From Candidatus Rokuibacteriota bacterium (GTDB lineage Bacteria; Methylomirabilota; Methylomirabilia; Rokubacteriales; CSP1-6): a stretch of 64,000 bases of DNA. The stretch's first letter is position 1. The number at the start of each line of letters is the position of its first letter. The notes below the pieces were generated by a model. It searched no databases. It was not told the origin of the DNA and saw only the letters and a program-made list of their open reading frames with translations. Made by a program: the position numbers and the translations under genes. Positions 35,566 to 47,891 of the stretch are shown here, one piece after another. The stretch covers positions 1-64,000 of the forward strand of contig JACPCW010000076.1 of assembly GCA_016184365.1 (NCBI GenBank), given 5' to 3'.

Positions 35566-35976
35566 ATGTCAACGTTCCCTCGCCATCTCGCGCTCGTTCT
35601 CGGCGCCGTGACTCTGACGGCTGCGTGCTCGGCCACCACGACGTCGACGCCGACGATGTCGTCATCGTCGTCGAAGACCATCGTCCGGCAGTTCTCGTCG
35701 GAAGCGGAGATGCAGCTGGCCAGCGACGTCCTCATGGAGCCGGCACGCGCCGGTGTGCTGACGCGCGACGCCGTCCGCCGCACGCCGCGTGCAGCGGCGC
35801 AGCTCGTCGCCGCGGCGGTCTCCGTGGCGCCCAAGCAGCAGTCGGTGATTGCGAAAGCGGCGATCGAAGTCGTGCCCGCGCAGGCCGACGCGATCAAGCG
35901 CGCGGCGCGCGACGCAGCGTTCAGCGCGGCGCGGGACGCGAGTGGGCCGACAGTGCTGGAAATCCGGCCGCGTTAG
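35566..35976 (+). CDS. small lipoprotein of unknown function
   Basis: 136 residues. Signal peptide with lipobox LTAAC (Cys21), then a Thr/Ser-rich linker and a helical, Ala-rich domain with repeated hydrophobic heptads (AAQLVAAAVSVAPKQQSVIA, AAIEVVPAQADAIKRAARDAA). GGAGG at 35553-35557, 8 bp before the ATG. Its stop codon TAG is included in the 114-bp tandem duplication that follows. Confidence 0.72.
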   Translation: MSTFPRHLALVLGAVTLTAACSATTTSTPTMSSSSSKTIVRQFSSEAEMQLASDVLMEPARAGVLTRDAVRRTPRAAAQLVAAAVSVAPKQQSVIAKAAIEVVPAQADAIKRAARDAAFSAARDASGPTVLEIRPR

Positions 35977-36008
35977 ACGCGCGCCGGCAGACGAGACAAC
36001 GCGGGAGG

Positions 36009-36079
36009 TCGAGGAGCGCCGCGGCTTTGCCGGGGCGCTCCGAGGGTTGGGGGTCAGGGGGCCATGTCGGGGCCCCCGG
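36009..36079 (+). repeat. palindromic element copy 4
   Basis: First element of the tandem pair: GAGGAGCGCC, CGGCTTTGCCGG hairpin, CCGAGGGTTGGGGG, GGGGGCC-ATGTCGG-GGCCCCC hairpin. Confidence 0.92.
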
Positions 36080-36123
36080 CTAAACGTTAGACGCGCGAGA
36101 GCAGACGAGACAACGCGGGAGGT

Positions 36124-36194
36124 CGAGGAGCGCCACGGCTTTGCCGGGGCGGTCCGAGGGTTGGGGGGTCTGGGGGGCCATGTCGGGGCCCCCC
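36124..36194 (+). repeat. palindromic element copy 5
   Basis: Second element of the tandem pair. It ends 3 bp from the alanine dehydrogenase stop codon (minus strand). The hairpin arms are GGGGGGCC and GGCCCCCC. Confidence 0.92.
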
Positions 36195-36196
36195 AG

Positions 36197-37300
36197 CTAA
36201 AAATTCAGCGGCGCTGGCTCGACGCCGAGCGAGGCGGCGACAGCTGGATGCACGACGCGCCCGCCCCAGACGTTCACGCCGGCGGCGAGCGGCAGACTCG
36301 CCGCGATCGCGCGCGCCGCGCCCTGATCCGCGAGCGCGAGGACGTACGGCAGCGTCGCATTCGTCAGCGCGAAGGTCGACGTGCGCGGGACGAGCGCGGG
36401 CATGTTGGCGACGCCGTAGTGCACGACCCCGGATACGACGTACGTCGGATCGAGCAGCGTCGTCGGTTTGATCGTCTCGACGCATCCCCCCTGATCGACC
36501 GCGACGTCGACGATCACGGCGCCTTCCTTCATCTGCGCCACCATCGCCGCGGTGACGAGCCGCGGCGGCCGCGCGCCCGTCAGGAGCACCGCGCCGATGA
36601 GGAGGTCGGCGCGCTGCACGACCTGCGCGATGTTGTAGCTGGACGAGTACAGCGTCACGACACGCCCGGCGAACAGGTCGTCGATCTGGCGGAGCCGGTC
36701 GAGATTCACGTCGAGGATCGACACGTCGGCGCCATACGCGACCGCCATGCGGAGCGCGTTGAGCCCGACGATGCCGGCGCCGAGGATGACGACGTTCCCC
36801 GGCGGTACGCCCGGCACGCCGGACAGCAAGATCCCGCGTCCACCGTGCTCGCGCCCGAGGTGATAGGCGCCTTCCTGGACGGCGAGCCGTCCCGCGACTT
36901 CGCTCATCGGTGTGAGGAGCGGCAGGGATCCGTCCGGGCGCTGCACCGTCTCGTACGCGATCGCGCCGATGCCCGAGGACAGCAGTGCGCGGGTGAGATC
37001 GGGCGCCGGCGCGAGATGCAGGTACGTGAAGAGGATCTGGCCGGGCCGCATCCGCGGGTATTCGGGCGCGATCGGCTCCTTGACCTTCAGGACGAGCTCC
37101 GCGTCGCCCCACACCTCCTCGGCGGAGACGAGCGCGGCGCCGAGCTTGCCGTACTCCTCGTCACGGAAGCCGCTGCCGGCGCCGGCGCCACGCTCGACGA
37201 GCACGCGATGGCCGCGCTCGGTGAGCGCGAGCGCGCCGGCGGGCGCGAGCGCGATCCGCTGTTCGCCGGGCTTGATCTCGCGGGGGACGCCAACGATCAC
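36197..37300 (-). CDS. ald: alanine dehydrogenase
   Basis: 367 residues, usual length. It reversibly oxidatively deaminates L-alanine to pyruvate with NAD. Motifs: PREIKPGEQRIALAPAG, VLVERGAGAGSGF, catalytic Lys in LVLKVKEPI, TYLHLAP with the catalytic His, NAD-binding VVILGAGIVGLNALRMA, DVAVDQGGCVET and the C-terminal VNVWGGRVVHPAVA. Divergent promoters are not obvious; a hairpin and a zinc-ribbon gene lie upstream. Confidence 0.96.
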   Translation of the reverse strand: MIVGVPREIKPGEQRIALAPAGALALTERGHRVLVERGAGAGSGFRDEEYGKLGAALVSAEEVWGDAELVLKVKEPIAPEYPRMRPGQILFTYLHLAPAPDLTRALLSSGIGAIAYETVQRPDGSLPLLTPMSEVAGRLAVQEGAYHLGREHGGRGILLSGVPGVPPGNVVILGAGIVGLNALRMAVAYGADVSILDVNLDRLRQIDDLFAGRVVTLYSSSYNIAQVVQRADLLIGAVLLTGARPPRLVTAAMVAQMKEGAVIVDVAVDQGGCVETIKPTTLLDPTYVVSGVVHYGVANMPALVPRTSTFALTNATLPYVLALADQGAARAIAASLPLAAGVNVWGGRVVHPAVAASLGVEPAPLNF

Positions 37301-37368
37301 GCGATCAGTGTTCCAGACGGAGGAGCGGGGGGCAACGAGACGTTCGTGCGGGGTGTTGCGCGGTGCCG

Positions 37369-37398
37369 ACGGGGGGAGCGGTGGTTCGCTCCCCCCGT
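37369..37398. terminator. perfect 12-bp hairpin downstream of the zinc-ribbon gene
   Basis: Arms ACGGGGGGAGCG and CGCTCCCCCCGT with a 6-nt loop lie 18 bp beyond the stop of the minus-strand gene at 37416. No T-run follows on either strand. Similar to the hairpin at 15480-15516. Confidence 0.55.
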
Positions 37399-37415
37399 TC
37401 CTGGCTGAGTCCTGA

Positions 37416-37751
37416 CTACCCCTGGCCGACGGGTACGCGCGACATCGCGAATTCCGTCAGCGTCACGTGCTCGCGGCAGTTGAGGCAGTAGAAGTCGATC
37501 TCGATCCCGCCGCGCACGCCGACGAACGTCAGCTCGCGGGCGCAGCGCGCGTGGTGGAGCTCGCCCGAGGCGACACCGCGATACACCGTCGCGATCCGCG
37601 GGAGCGACCGCGACGACGTCACCACCGGCGCCACCGGCTCCTCGCGCTCTTCGAGGTCGTCGGTCGTCGTCGTGACAGCGGCCGCGCGTCGTGCGCGCTC
37701 GGTCGTCCTGCGGCGGGTGCTTCGCTCCTGGATCGCGGTCTGAACAGGCAT
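37416..37751 (-). CDS. small zinc-ribbon-like protein
   Basis: 111 residues. The N-terminal half is basic and disordered (TRRRTTERARRAA). The C-terminal half has a possible metal site HHARC ... CLNCREH, consistent with a degenerate zinc ribbon. The ATG at 37751 has AGGAGG 10 bp upstream. Three GGAATA/TATTCC half-sites upstream suggest repressor control. Function unknown. Confidence 0.68.
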   Translation of the reverse strand: MPVQTAIQERSTRRRTTERARRAAAVTTTTDDLEEREEPVAPVVTSSRSLPRIATVYRGVASGELHHARCARELTFVGVRGGIEIDFYCLNCREHVTLTEFAMSRVPVGQG

Positions 37752-37774
37752 CGGGTGCTCCTCCTGGCCGACAC

Positions 37775-37816
37775 GGAATAGCAAACGGTATTCCAGACGT
37801 GGATCATCGATATTCC
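37775..37816. promoter_or_regulatory. putative operator with three GGAATA/TATTCC half-sites
   Basis: GGAATA at 37775-37780, TATTCC at 37789-37794 (inverted pair with 8 bp between) and TATTCC again at 37811-37816, 22 bp (about two helical turns) from the second. It lies 24-65 bp upstream of the zinc-ribbon gene start and about 90 bp upstream of the divergent P-loop gene. Confidence 0.4.
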
Positions 37817-37907
37817 GGACAGATAGCCGAAGGCACCACTGCGGAACCGGGGAAGTTTTGCCCGGTGTGACAGGCACGCCCCGGGCGATTGTCATACAGT
37901 CCGGGTC

Positions 37908-38759
37908 ATGACCGACCTGGTCGTCGATCACGCGCCGGCGTTGCGCGCCGCGTTCGACCGGCTCGCGACGGCGCGCATCGTGTTCTTCGCGGGCCTGCCG
38001 GGAACCGGCAAGAGCCTGCTGCTCCACCAGCTCGCACACCTCGCGCACGCGCGCGGGCGCGTCGTGCATCTCTTGCAATGGGACGTCGTCCGTCCCGCGT
38101 TCGAAGCGCGCAGCGCGGCAGCGCGGTATCCGATCGTGGACGGCGTCACGCATGCCGTCATTCGTCGCGCGGTCGGGCTCTGGGTGCGAGGCGCGATCGT
38201 CCGCTGGACGAGCCAGCACGCCGGCCCGGAGCATCTCCTCATCGGCGAGACGCCCTTCGTCGGCAACCGGTTCATCGAGCTCGCGCGGCGCGAGGGGGAT
38301 GAGGCGGAGGGGCTGCTCGCGTCGCCGGCCTGTCGCTTCGTGCTGCCGGTGCCGTCGCGCGCCGTGCGTGCCTTCCTCGAATCCGAACGCGCCCGCCGCG
38401 CGGCCGAGCCGATCCACGAGCGGGAGCGCGAGGATGCGCCGCCGGCGGTGCTGCAGGCGCTCTGGCGGCATCTGGCCGACGTCGGACGCGAGCTCGGGGT
38501 GGGGGACGGCGGCGCCGCGTACGACCCCGACGTGTACCGCGCCGTCTACGCGCGCGTGATGCGGCACCGCCCCGTGGACGTGCTCGCGATCGATACCGTG
38601 CTGCCGACCCGGGCCCTGTCGGTGTACGACTTCGCGGTGCCCCGGCGCGACGTGCTGCCCGAAGCTCACGAGCCCGACCGCTTCATCGCGGAGGTCGAGC
38701 GCCGTTATCCCGATCCGAGCGCGCTCGCCCGTGAAGTCGAGCGCTGGTGGGAGGTCTGA
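37908..38759 (+). CDS. P-loop NTPase / kinase-like protein
   Basis: 283 residues. Walker A GLPGTGKSLLLHQLAHLA at about residue 30; a plausible Walker B or substrate site is LLIGETPFVGNRFIELARR (about residue 110). No sensor or helicase motifs follow, and the region after ~150 is helical. The size and motif resemble small-molecule kinases or regulators of the AAA_33/zeta-toxin type, but no partner antitoxin is present. Function unknown. It converges on pyrE. Confidence 0.75.
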   Translation: MTDLVVDHAPALRAAFDRLATARIVFFAGLPGTGKSLLLHQLAHLAHARGRVVHLLQWDVVRPAFEARSAAARYPIVDGVTHAVIRRAVGLWVRGAIVRWTSQHAGPEHLLIGETPFVGNRFIELARREGDEAEGLLASPACRFVLPVPSRAVRAFLESERARRAAEPIHEREREDAPPAVLQALWRHLADVGRELGVGDGGAAYDPDVYRAVYARVMRHRPVDVLAIDTVLPTRALSVYDFAVPRRDVLPEAHEPDRFIAEVERRYPDPSALAREVERWWEV

Positions 38760-38778
38760 AGCCGCGGGCGCGCCGGGT

Positions 38779-39348
38779 TCACACGCGGCTTCCGGGTTTG
38801 ATCGCCGTCGAGCCTTCTCGGCACAGCGGACAGGCGTCCGGCGGCCACGTCTTCGCGCCGACGGTCGCGAGCGCGACGCGCTTGACCGTGAACGCGGCGG
38901 CGCCGCCGCTCCGGTCGATCAGCGAGCCGACGCCGACGACCACGCCGCCGTTCTCTTCCACGCACGCGACGACTTCGCGCGTCGAGCCGCCGGTCGTGAT
39001 GACGTCCTCGACGACCAGGCAGCGCTCGCCGGCCGTCAGCGTGAATCCCCGCCGCAGGCGCATCACGCCGTTCTCGCGCTCGGTGAAGAGCGCGCGCGCG
39101 CCGAGGGCGCGGGCGACCTCGTGCGCCACGAGGATGCCGCCGATGGCCGGCGCGAGCACCGTGCGGACCTCGGCGCCGCGGAACGACGCGGCGAGCGCGG
39201 CGCCGAGCGCGCCGGCGTGCTCGGGGTACTGCAGCACGAGCGCGGACTGCAGATAGATGTCGGAGTGCAGCCCCGACGTCAGGCGGAAGTGCCCCCGGAG
39301 CAGCGCGCCGGTCTCGCGATAGAGGTCGAGCGTTTCCGTTTCGGTCAT
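38779..39348 (-). CDS. pyrE: orotate phosphoribosyltransferase
   Basis: 189 residues. It converts orotate and PRPP to OMP. Signatures: GHFRLTSGLHSDIYLQ, VLAPAIGGILVAHEVARALG, FTERENGVMRLRRGF and the PRPP loop CLVVEDVITTGGSTREVV. The C-terminus has PDACPLCREG, a CxxC seen in some family members. The ATG overlaps the pyrF TGA. Last gene of the pyrimidine operon. Confidence 0.96.
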   Translation of the reverse strand: MTETETLDLYRETGALLRGHFRLTSGLHSDIYLQSALVLQYPEHAGALGAALAASFRGAEVRTVLAPAIGGILVAHEVARALGARALFTERENGVMRLRRGFTLTAGERCLVVEDVITTGGSTREVVACVEENGGVVVGVGSLIDRSGGAAAFTVKRVALATVGAKTWPPDACPLCREGSTAIKPGSRV

Positions 39349-40148
39349 GCGAGGCCGATCTCCTCGACGAGCGCCGCGGCCGCGGCCGCGGGATCGGGGG
39401 CCTGCGTGATCGGGCGTCCGACCACGATGTAGTTCGCGCCCGCGCGGATCGCCTCCGTCGCCGTCGCGGTCCGGACCTGGTCGTCCATTGAGCTGGGGGG
39501 CCTCGACATGGCCCCCCAGACCCCCCCGCGCTCGGAGCGCCCCGGGGAACCCGTGGCGCTCCTCGATCCCCCGGTCGAAGATGGGCGGATACCGGGTGTC
39601 AGGATGACGGCGTTCGGACCGAGGGCGAGACGCAGCGGCCGGATCTCCTGCGGCGACGCGATCGCGCCGTCGAGACCGGCGTCGATCGTGAGGTTCGCGA
39701 GCGCGAGGACGTGCGCCTCGACCGCGACCGGCACGCCGACCTCCGTCGCGAGCGCCTTCCGGTCGAGGCTCGTCAGCACCGTCACCGCGAGACACAGCGG
39801 CCGCGGCACCTGGAAGTCCGTGGCCGCGGTGCGCACGGCGTCGGCCGCGGCGCGCATCATCGCGCTTCCCCCGCTCGCGTGGACGTTCATGATCGTCACG
39901 CCCAGGCGCGTCGCGGCGCGCGCCGCGCCGGCGACCGTGTTCGGGATGTCGTGGTACTTGAGATCGAGGAAGACCTGGAAGCCGCGCTTCAGCGCGGTTT
40001 CGACCGCGACGGGACCGGCGGCGGTGAAGAGCTGGCTGCCGATCTTGACGCCGCACCGGACGCCTTCGAGCCGGTCGAGCAGGGCTCCGGCCGCGTCGAG
40101 CGTCTCGACGTCGAGCGCGACGAAGAGCCGGCTCGCGGCGGCCGTCAT
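39345..40148 (-). CDS. pyrF: orotidine 5'-phosphate decarboxylase carrying an in-frame palindromic element
   Basis: 267 residues against ~230-245 normally. It decarboxylates OMP to UMP. Catalytic DLKYHDIPNT (Asp-x-Lys-x-x-Asp), FVALDVET and VVGRPITQAPDP are intact. Between LTPGIRP and DQVRTATATEA, where most enzymes have 5-6 residues ending GDQ-R, this one has about 30 (residues ~190-222, including TGSPGRSERGGVWGAMSRPP). Those residues are encoded by a complete palindromic element. The loop closes over the substrate phosphate, so the insertion must be tolerated there. Confidence 0.95.
   Translation of the reverse strand: MTAAASRLFVALDVETLDAAGALLDRLEGVRCGVKIGSQLFTAAGPVAVETALKRGFQVFLDLKYHDIPNTVAGAARAATRLGVTIMNVHASGGSAMMRAAADAVRTAATDFQVPRPLCLAVTVLTSLDRKALATEVGVPVAVEAHVLALANLTIDAGLDGAIASPQEIRPLRLALGPNAVILTPGIRPSSTGGSRSATGSPGRSERGGVWGAMSRPPSSMDDQVRTATATEAIRAGANYIVVGRPITQAPDPAAAAAALVEEIGLA
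39493..39566 (-). repeat. palindromic element copy 6, inside pyrF
   Basis: Complete element in frame within pyrF, in the same orientation as the gene. The second hairpin is GGGGGGCC-ATGTCGA-GGCCCCCC on the gene strand; the first is CACGGGTTCCCCGGGGCGC. It adds about 28 codons and no stop. Confidence 0.92.
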
Positions 40149-40152
40149 CGCG

Positions 40153-43356
<3,204 letters not shown>

Positions 43357-43366
43357 CCTCGCGCGC

Positions 43367-43639
43367 CTACTTCTCCTCGTCGACCAGCCCGTACACGATC
43401 GACACGTCGGGCGCGGCTTCCTCGCGCTTCCACAGCACGTCGTCGAGGCGGCCCTTGCCGGCCCAGACGACCTCGCCGCTGCCCCAGAGCTGCTCGCCCA
43501 GGACGCTCATGCGCTTGTCGACGCGCTCGCGGATCGCGTGCGCCTCGAGCGACGCGTCGCTCGTCGTGGTGAACGACGCCCACTCCGGCTTCTGTCCGGG
43601 GCTGTCGGTCTTGCGATACGAGACGAGGTACTTCGCCAT
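43367..43639 (-). CDS. hypothetical protein inserted between carA and carB
   Basis: 90 residues. It has its own AGGAGG site overlapping the end of carA, starts 7 bp after carA and ends 10 bp before carB. Motif-free: [18 protein letters not shown], a central charged segment and the acidic end VYGLVDEEK. The predicted pattern beta-alpha-beta-beta would suit a small binding domain. Position suggests a role in carbamoyl-phosphate synthase or pyrimidine control (inference only). Confidence 0.75.
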   Translation of the reverse strand: MAKYLVSYRKTDSPGQKPEWASFTTTSDASLEAHAIRERVDKRMSVLGEQLWGSGEVVWAGKGRLDDVLWKREEAAPDVSIVYGLVDEEK

Positions 43640-43646
43640 GGGGCGA

Positions 43647-44774
43647 TCAGCCTCCTTTGTGGTTCGCCATCAGGTCCACGAAGCGGTGGAACAGCACGTT
43701 GGCGTCGTGCGGCCCGGGCGACGCCTCGGGGTGGTACTGCACCGAGAACGCGGGCCAGTCGCGGTGCGCGAGCCCTTCGCACGTCCCGTCGTTCAGGTTC
43801 GCGTGGGTGACCTCCCAGCCCTTCGACGCCACCGACTGCGGATCGACGGCGAAGCCATGGTTCTGCGACGTGATCTCGACGCGGCCGGATGTGAAGTCCT
43901 TCACCGGATGGTTCGCGCCGTGGTGGCCGAACGACAGCTTGTACGTCCGCCCGCCGGCCGCGAGGCCGAGGATCTGGTGCCCGAGGCAGATGCCGAAGAT
44001 CGGCACGCGGCCGAGGAGCGCGCGCACCGAGTCGATCAGGTACGGCACCCCCTCGGGATCGCCCGGTCCGTTCGAGAGGAAAACGCCGTCCGGCTTGCGC
44101 TCGAGCACGGCCTCCGCGGGCGTCGCGGCCGGGACGACGGTGACGTCGCACCCGAGCGAGGCGAGCTGGCGCAGGATGTTGAACTTGATGCCGGCGTCAT
44201 AGGCGACGACGCGGAACCGGGACTTCGGCGGCGTGACGTAGCCCCGTCCGAGCTCCCACGCGCCTTCGTGCCATTCGTAGGCGCGATCCGCGGTGACTTC
44301 GCGCACGAGATCGCGACCGACCAGGCCCGGCAGATCGCGCGCGCGCTCGCGCAGGCGATCGACGTCGAGCTCCACGCTCGAGATGATGCCGTCCTGCGCG
44401 CCGCCGTCGCGGATGTGGCGCGTCAGCGCCCGCGTGTCGATGCCCTGGATGCCGACGATGCCGTGACGCTCCAGGTAGTCGCCGAGGCTGATCCGCGAGC
44501 GGAAGCTCGACGCGACGGCGGACGCCTCGCGCACGACGAACCCGTTGACCCACGGCCGGCCGGACTCGATGTCTTCGTCGTTGATCCCGCAGTTCCCGAT
44601 CAGCGGATACGTCATCGTGACGATCTGGCCGCGATAGGACGGATCGGTGAGGACTTCCTGGTAGCCCGTCATCGCGGTGTTGAAGATGACCTCGCCGGAC
44701 GTTTCTCCGAGGGCACCGAGCATTTCGCCACGGAACACGCGCCCATCCCGGAGAACCAGCAGGGCGGGCTTCAT
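43647..44774 (-). CDS. carA: carbamoyl-phosphate synthase small subunit
   Basis: 375 residues. The glutaminase hydrolyses glutamine and channels ammonia to CarB. Class I amidotransferase motifs: [11 protein letters not shown], the nucleophile elbow [28 protein letters not shown] and [11 protein letters not shown]. The N-terminal domain begins [15 protein letters not shown] and has [21 protein letters not shown]. Confidence 0.98.
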   Translation of the reverse strand: MKPALLVLRDGRVFRGEMLGALGETSGEVIFNTAMTGYQEVLTDPSYRGQIVTMTYPLIGNCGINDEDIESGRPWVNGFVVREASAVASSFRSRISLGDYLERHGIVGIQGIDTRALTRHIRDGGAQDGIISSVELDVDRLRERARDLPGLVGRDLVREVTADRAYEWHEGAWELGRGYVTPPKSRFRVVAYDAGIKFNILRQLASLGCDVTVVPAATPAEAVLERKPDGVFLSNGPGDPEGVPYLIDSVRALLGRVPIFGICLGHQILGLAAGGRTYKLSFGHHGANHPVKDFTSGRVEITSQNHGFAVDPQSVASKGWEVTHANLNDGTCEGLAHRDWPAFSVQYHPEASPGPHDANVLFHRFVDLMANHKGG

Positions 44775-44882
44775 GGACAGCGGCTCCGCGCCCGTCGAGA
44801 GCCGACAGGGGAGGATGCGGAGCGGGTCGCCGAGACCCCCTCCGCTTTGATGATGCGGTCACGGCTAAACAACCTCATGTGG

Positions 44883-46211
44883 TCAGTCCGCGGCGGTCGC
44901 AATCACATGCCCATTCACGATGGTCATCCAGGGCGCGCCGGTCACAGTCCACCCCGCAAACGGCGTATTCCGGCTCTTGCTATGGAACCGCGTGGGCTCG
45001 ATCCGGAGTTCCCGCTCGAGGTCGAGAATCGTGATATCGCCCGGACGCCCCGGCGCGAGGCTCCCTCCCGGCAGGTTGAACAACCGCGCCGGATCGGTGG
45101 TCAGACGAGCGACCATCGTCCCGAGCGGGAGCGTCCCCGGCCGCACGAGGCGGTCGAGCAGCAGCGGCACCGCCGTCTCGAGCCCGACGATGCCGAACGC
45201 CGCCTGATCGAACTCGCCTTCCTTCTCGCTCATGGCGTGCGGCGCATGATCCGTCGCCACGCAATCGATCGTGCCATCCGCGAGGCCTTCCAGCACGGCT
45301 TCGGTGTCGTGCTTGCTGCGGAGCGGCGGGTTCATCTTCGCGTTCGGGTCGTACGTCCGCACCGCGTCTTCGGTCAGCACGAGATGGTGCGGCGTGACTT
45401 CGGCGGTGACGTGGACGCCGCGCGCTTTCGCGTCACGCACGAGCCGCACCGAGCCGGACGTCGAGAGATGCGCGATGTGCACGTGCGCGGCCGTGGTCTC
45501 GGCGAGTATGATGTCGCGTGCGACCATGATGTCCTCGGCCGCGGCGGGAGTGCCGGGAATGCCGAGCTCGGTCGACACGATGCCCTCGTTCATCGCGCCG
45601 CCCTTCGACAGCTGCGCGCATTCCGCGTGGCTGATCACCGGTGCGCCGAACGGCAGGCTGTATTCCATCGCGCGCCGGTACAGCGCCGAGTTCATCACGG
45701 GCTTGCCGTCGTCGGAGTAGCCGACGCAGCCGGCCTCGGCCAGCTCCGCCATCTCGGAGAGCGCCTCGCCCTCGAGGCCGCGCGTCACCGCGCCGATCGG
45801 AAACACGCGCACGACGCCTTCGATCTGCGCCTTGGCCAGGATGTAGTCGGTCACGGCGCGGTTGTCGTTCACGGGCGTCGTGTTCGCCATCGCGCAGACG
45901 GCGGTGAAGCCGCCGGCCGCGGCCGCGCGCGTGCCCGTCGCGACCGTCTCCTTGTATTCGAGGCCGGGCTCGCGCAGATGGACGTGGACGTCGATGAAGC
46001 CGGGGCACACGACCTTGCCCGTGGCGTCGATGACGGTGGCGCCTTCGGGCGCGGCGAGCTTCGGCCCGGCCTGCTTCACGACGCCGTCGACGATCAGCAC
46101 GTCCTGGACGGCGTCGACCCCGTTCGCGGGATCGACGACCCGGCCGTTCCGGATCACGAGCGTGCCGCCGCGCGCGCCGAGACCGAGCGCGAAGTCGCGG
46201 ACCGTCATCAT
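44883..46211 (-). CDS. pyrC: dihydroorotase
   Basis: 442 residues, class I type. It closes carbamoyl-aspartate to dihydroorotate. Metal-site motifs: [47 protein letters not shown] and [10 protein letters not shown]. The ATG at 46211 overlaps the pyrB TGA. Full catalytic histidines are kept, so it is not a PyrC-like pseudo-dihydroorotase. About 108 bp without a gene separate its end from carA. Confidence 0.97.
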   Translation of the reverse strand: MMTVRDFALGLGARGGTLVIRNGRVVDPANGVDAVQDVLIVDGVVKQAGPKLAAPEGATVIDATGKVVCPGFIDVHVHLREPGLEYKETVATGTRAAAAGGFTAVCAMANTTPVNDNRAVTDYILAKAQIEGVVRVFPIGAVTRGLEGEALSEMAELAEAGCVGYSDDGKPVMNSALYRRAMEYSLPFGAPVISHAECAQLSKGGAMNEGIVSTELGIPGTPAAAEDIMVARDIILAETTAAHVHIAHLSTSGSVRLVRDAKARGVHVTAEVTPHHLVLTEDAVRTYDPNAKMNPPLRSKHDTEAVLEGLADGTIDCVATDHAPHAMSEKEGEFDQAAFGIVGLETAVPLLLDRLVRPGTLPLGTMVARLTTDPARLFNLPGGSLAPGRPGDITILDLERELRIEPTRFHSKSRNTPFAGWTVTGAPWMTIVNGHVIATAAD

Positions 46212-47143
46212 GCCTCCGCTCCCTTCGAGCCCGCGAGGAGGAAGAGCACGCCCATCCGGACCGCGACGCCTTTCGTCACCTGGTCGAGGATGACGGAGTA
46301 CGGGCCGTCGGCGACCTCGGGCGAGAGCTCGACGCCCCGGTTCACCGGGCCCGGATGCATGATCAGCACGTCGGGGCGCGCGTGCGCGCGGAGCTTGTCG
46401 AGCGTGAGGCCCCAGTAGCGCGAGTACTCGCGGACCGACGGGATCAGACCGCCCGACATCCGCTCGTGCTGGACGCGCAGCATCATGATCACGTCGACGT
46501 CGCGGATCGCTTCCTCGAGCCGGTAGCTCACTTTCACGCCGAGCTCGTGGATGAAGGGCGGGATGAGCGTCGGCGGACCGGCCACCGTGACCGTCATGCC
46601 GAGCTTCCGCATGCCGTGGATGTTCGAGCGCGCGACGCGGCTGTGGGCGATGTCGCCGACGATCGCGACGGACAGGCCCTCGAAGTGGCCCTTCTTCTCG
46701 CGAATCGTGAGGAGGTCGAGCAGCGCCTGCGTCGGATGCTCGTGCGCGCCGTCGCCCGCGTTGACGATCGAGCACTTGAGCTCGCGCGCGAGCAGCTCGG
46801 CGGCGCCGGCCGACGAGTGGCGCACGACGACCACGTCCGGGCTCATCGCCTCGATGTTCTTCGCGGTGTCCAGGAAGCTCTCGCCCTTCGCCGCGCTCGA
46901 TCCGGACGCCGAGAAGTTGATGACGTCGGCCGACAGCCACTTGCCCGCGATCTCGAACGACGTGCGCGTGCGCGTCGACGCCTCGTAGAAGAGGTTCACG
47001 ACGGTCTTGCCGCGGAGCGCCGGCACCTTCTTGATGTCGCGGGTCGCGATTTCCTGCAGCGAGTCGGCGGTGTCGACGAGCGTGACGATCTCCGCCGGCT
47101 CGAGCTCGCGCATCGTGAGGAGGTCCTTGCGGGTCCAGGCCAT
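46208..47143 (-). CDS. pyrB: aspartate carbamoyltransferase catalytic subunit
   Basis: 311 residues. Carbamoyl-phosphate-binding [13 protein letters not shown], the [12 protein letters not shown] loop, [20 protein letters not shown] and the aspartate-site region VQHERMSGG are clear. No pyrI regulatory gene is present; the pyrB-pyrC pairing suggests the Aquifex/Pseudomonas type with dihydroorotase. Separated from pyrR by one base. Confidence 0.97.
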   Translation of the reverse strand: MAWTRKDLLTMRELEPAEIVTLVDTADSLQEIATRDIKKVPALRGKTVVNLFYEASTRTRTSFEIAGKWLSADVINFSASGSSAAKGESFLDTAKNIEAMSPDVVVVRHSSAGAAELLARELKCSIVNAGDGAHEHPTQALLDLLTIREKKGHFEGLSVAIVGDIAHSRVARSNIHGMRKLGMTVTVAGPPTLIPPFIHELGVKVSYRLEEAIRDVDVIMMLRVQHERMSGGLIPSVREYSRYWGLTLDKLRAHARPDVLIMHPGPVNRGVELSPEVADGPYSVILDQVTKGVAVRMGVLFLLAGSKGAEA

Positions 47144-47144
47144 G

Positions 47145-47746
<602 letters not shown>

Positions 47747-47769
47747 AAAGTGCTTTCGACCGTGGCTCG

Positions 47770-47798
47770 ACTCTACAGGCGGGATGCTACCGTGTCAA
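47770..47798 (-). promoter_or_regulatory. sigma-70-type promoter of the pyrimidine operon
   Basis: TTGACA (47798-47793), 17-bp spacer, TAGAGT (47775-47770). Perfect -35 and spacing. Start of transcription near 47763 gives a ~55-nt leader that contains the PyrR site. Confidence 0.72.
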
Positions 47799-47816
47799 CA
47801 GCGCAATCCGTTGTAG

Positions 47817-47890
47817 ATGGGGGGCCCCGAAATGGCCCCCCATACCCCCCGACGCTCGCAAGCGCCGCGGGAAACCCGCGGCGCTGCTCG
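47817..47890 (-). repeat. palindromic element copy 7
   Basis: Reverse-strand copy between the hybrid kinase stop (2 bp away) and the pyrR promoter. The first hairpin is extended (CCGCGGGAAACCCGCGG); the second is GGGGGGCC / GGCCCCCC with loop CCGAAAT. Confidence 0.9.
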
Positions 47891-47891
47891 A

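Larger units (their letters stand above)
35973..36200. repeat. 114-bp tandem duplication carrying two palindromic elements
   Basis: The sequence from TTAGACGCGCG at 35973 recurs at 36087, 114 bp later, with a few differences (GCCGGCAG versus GAGAGCAG, GGCGCTCC versus GGCGGTCC). Each unit holds a flank containing GACGAGACAACGCGGGAGG and one complete palindromic element. The first unit begins with the stop codon of the upstream lipoprotein gene. Confidence 0.9.

Noticed and set aside
37908-38759. Zeta-type toxin of a toxin-antitoxin pair
   Set aside because: No coupled antitoxin; only the P-loop is shared.
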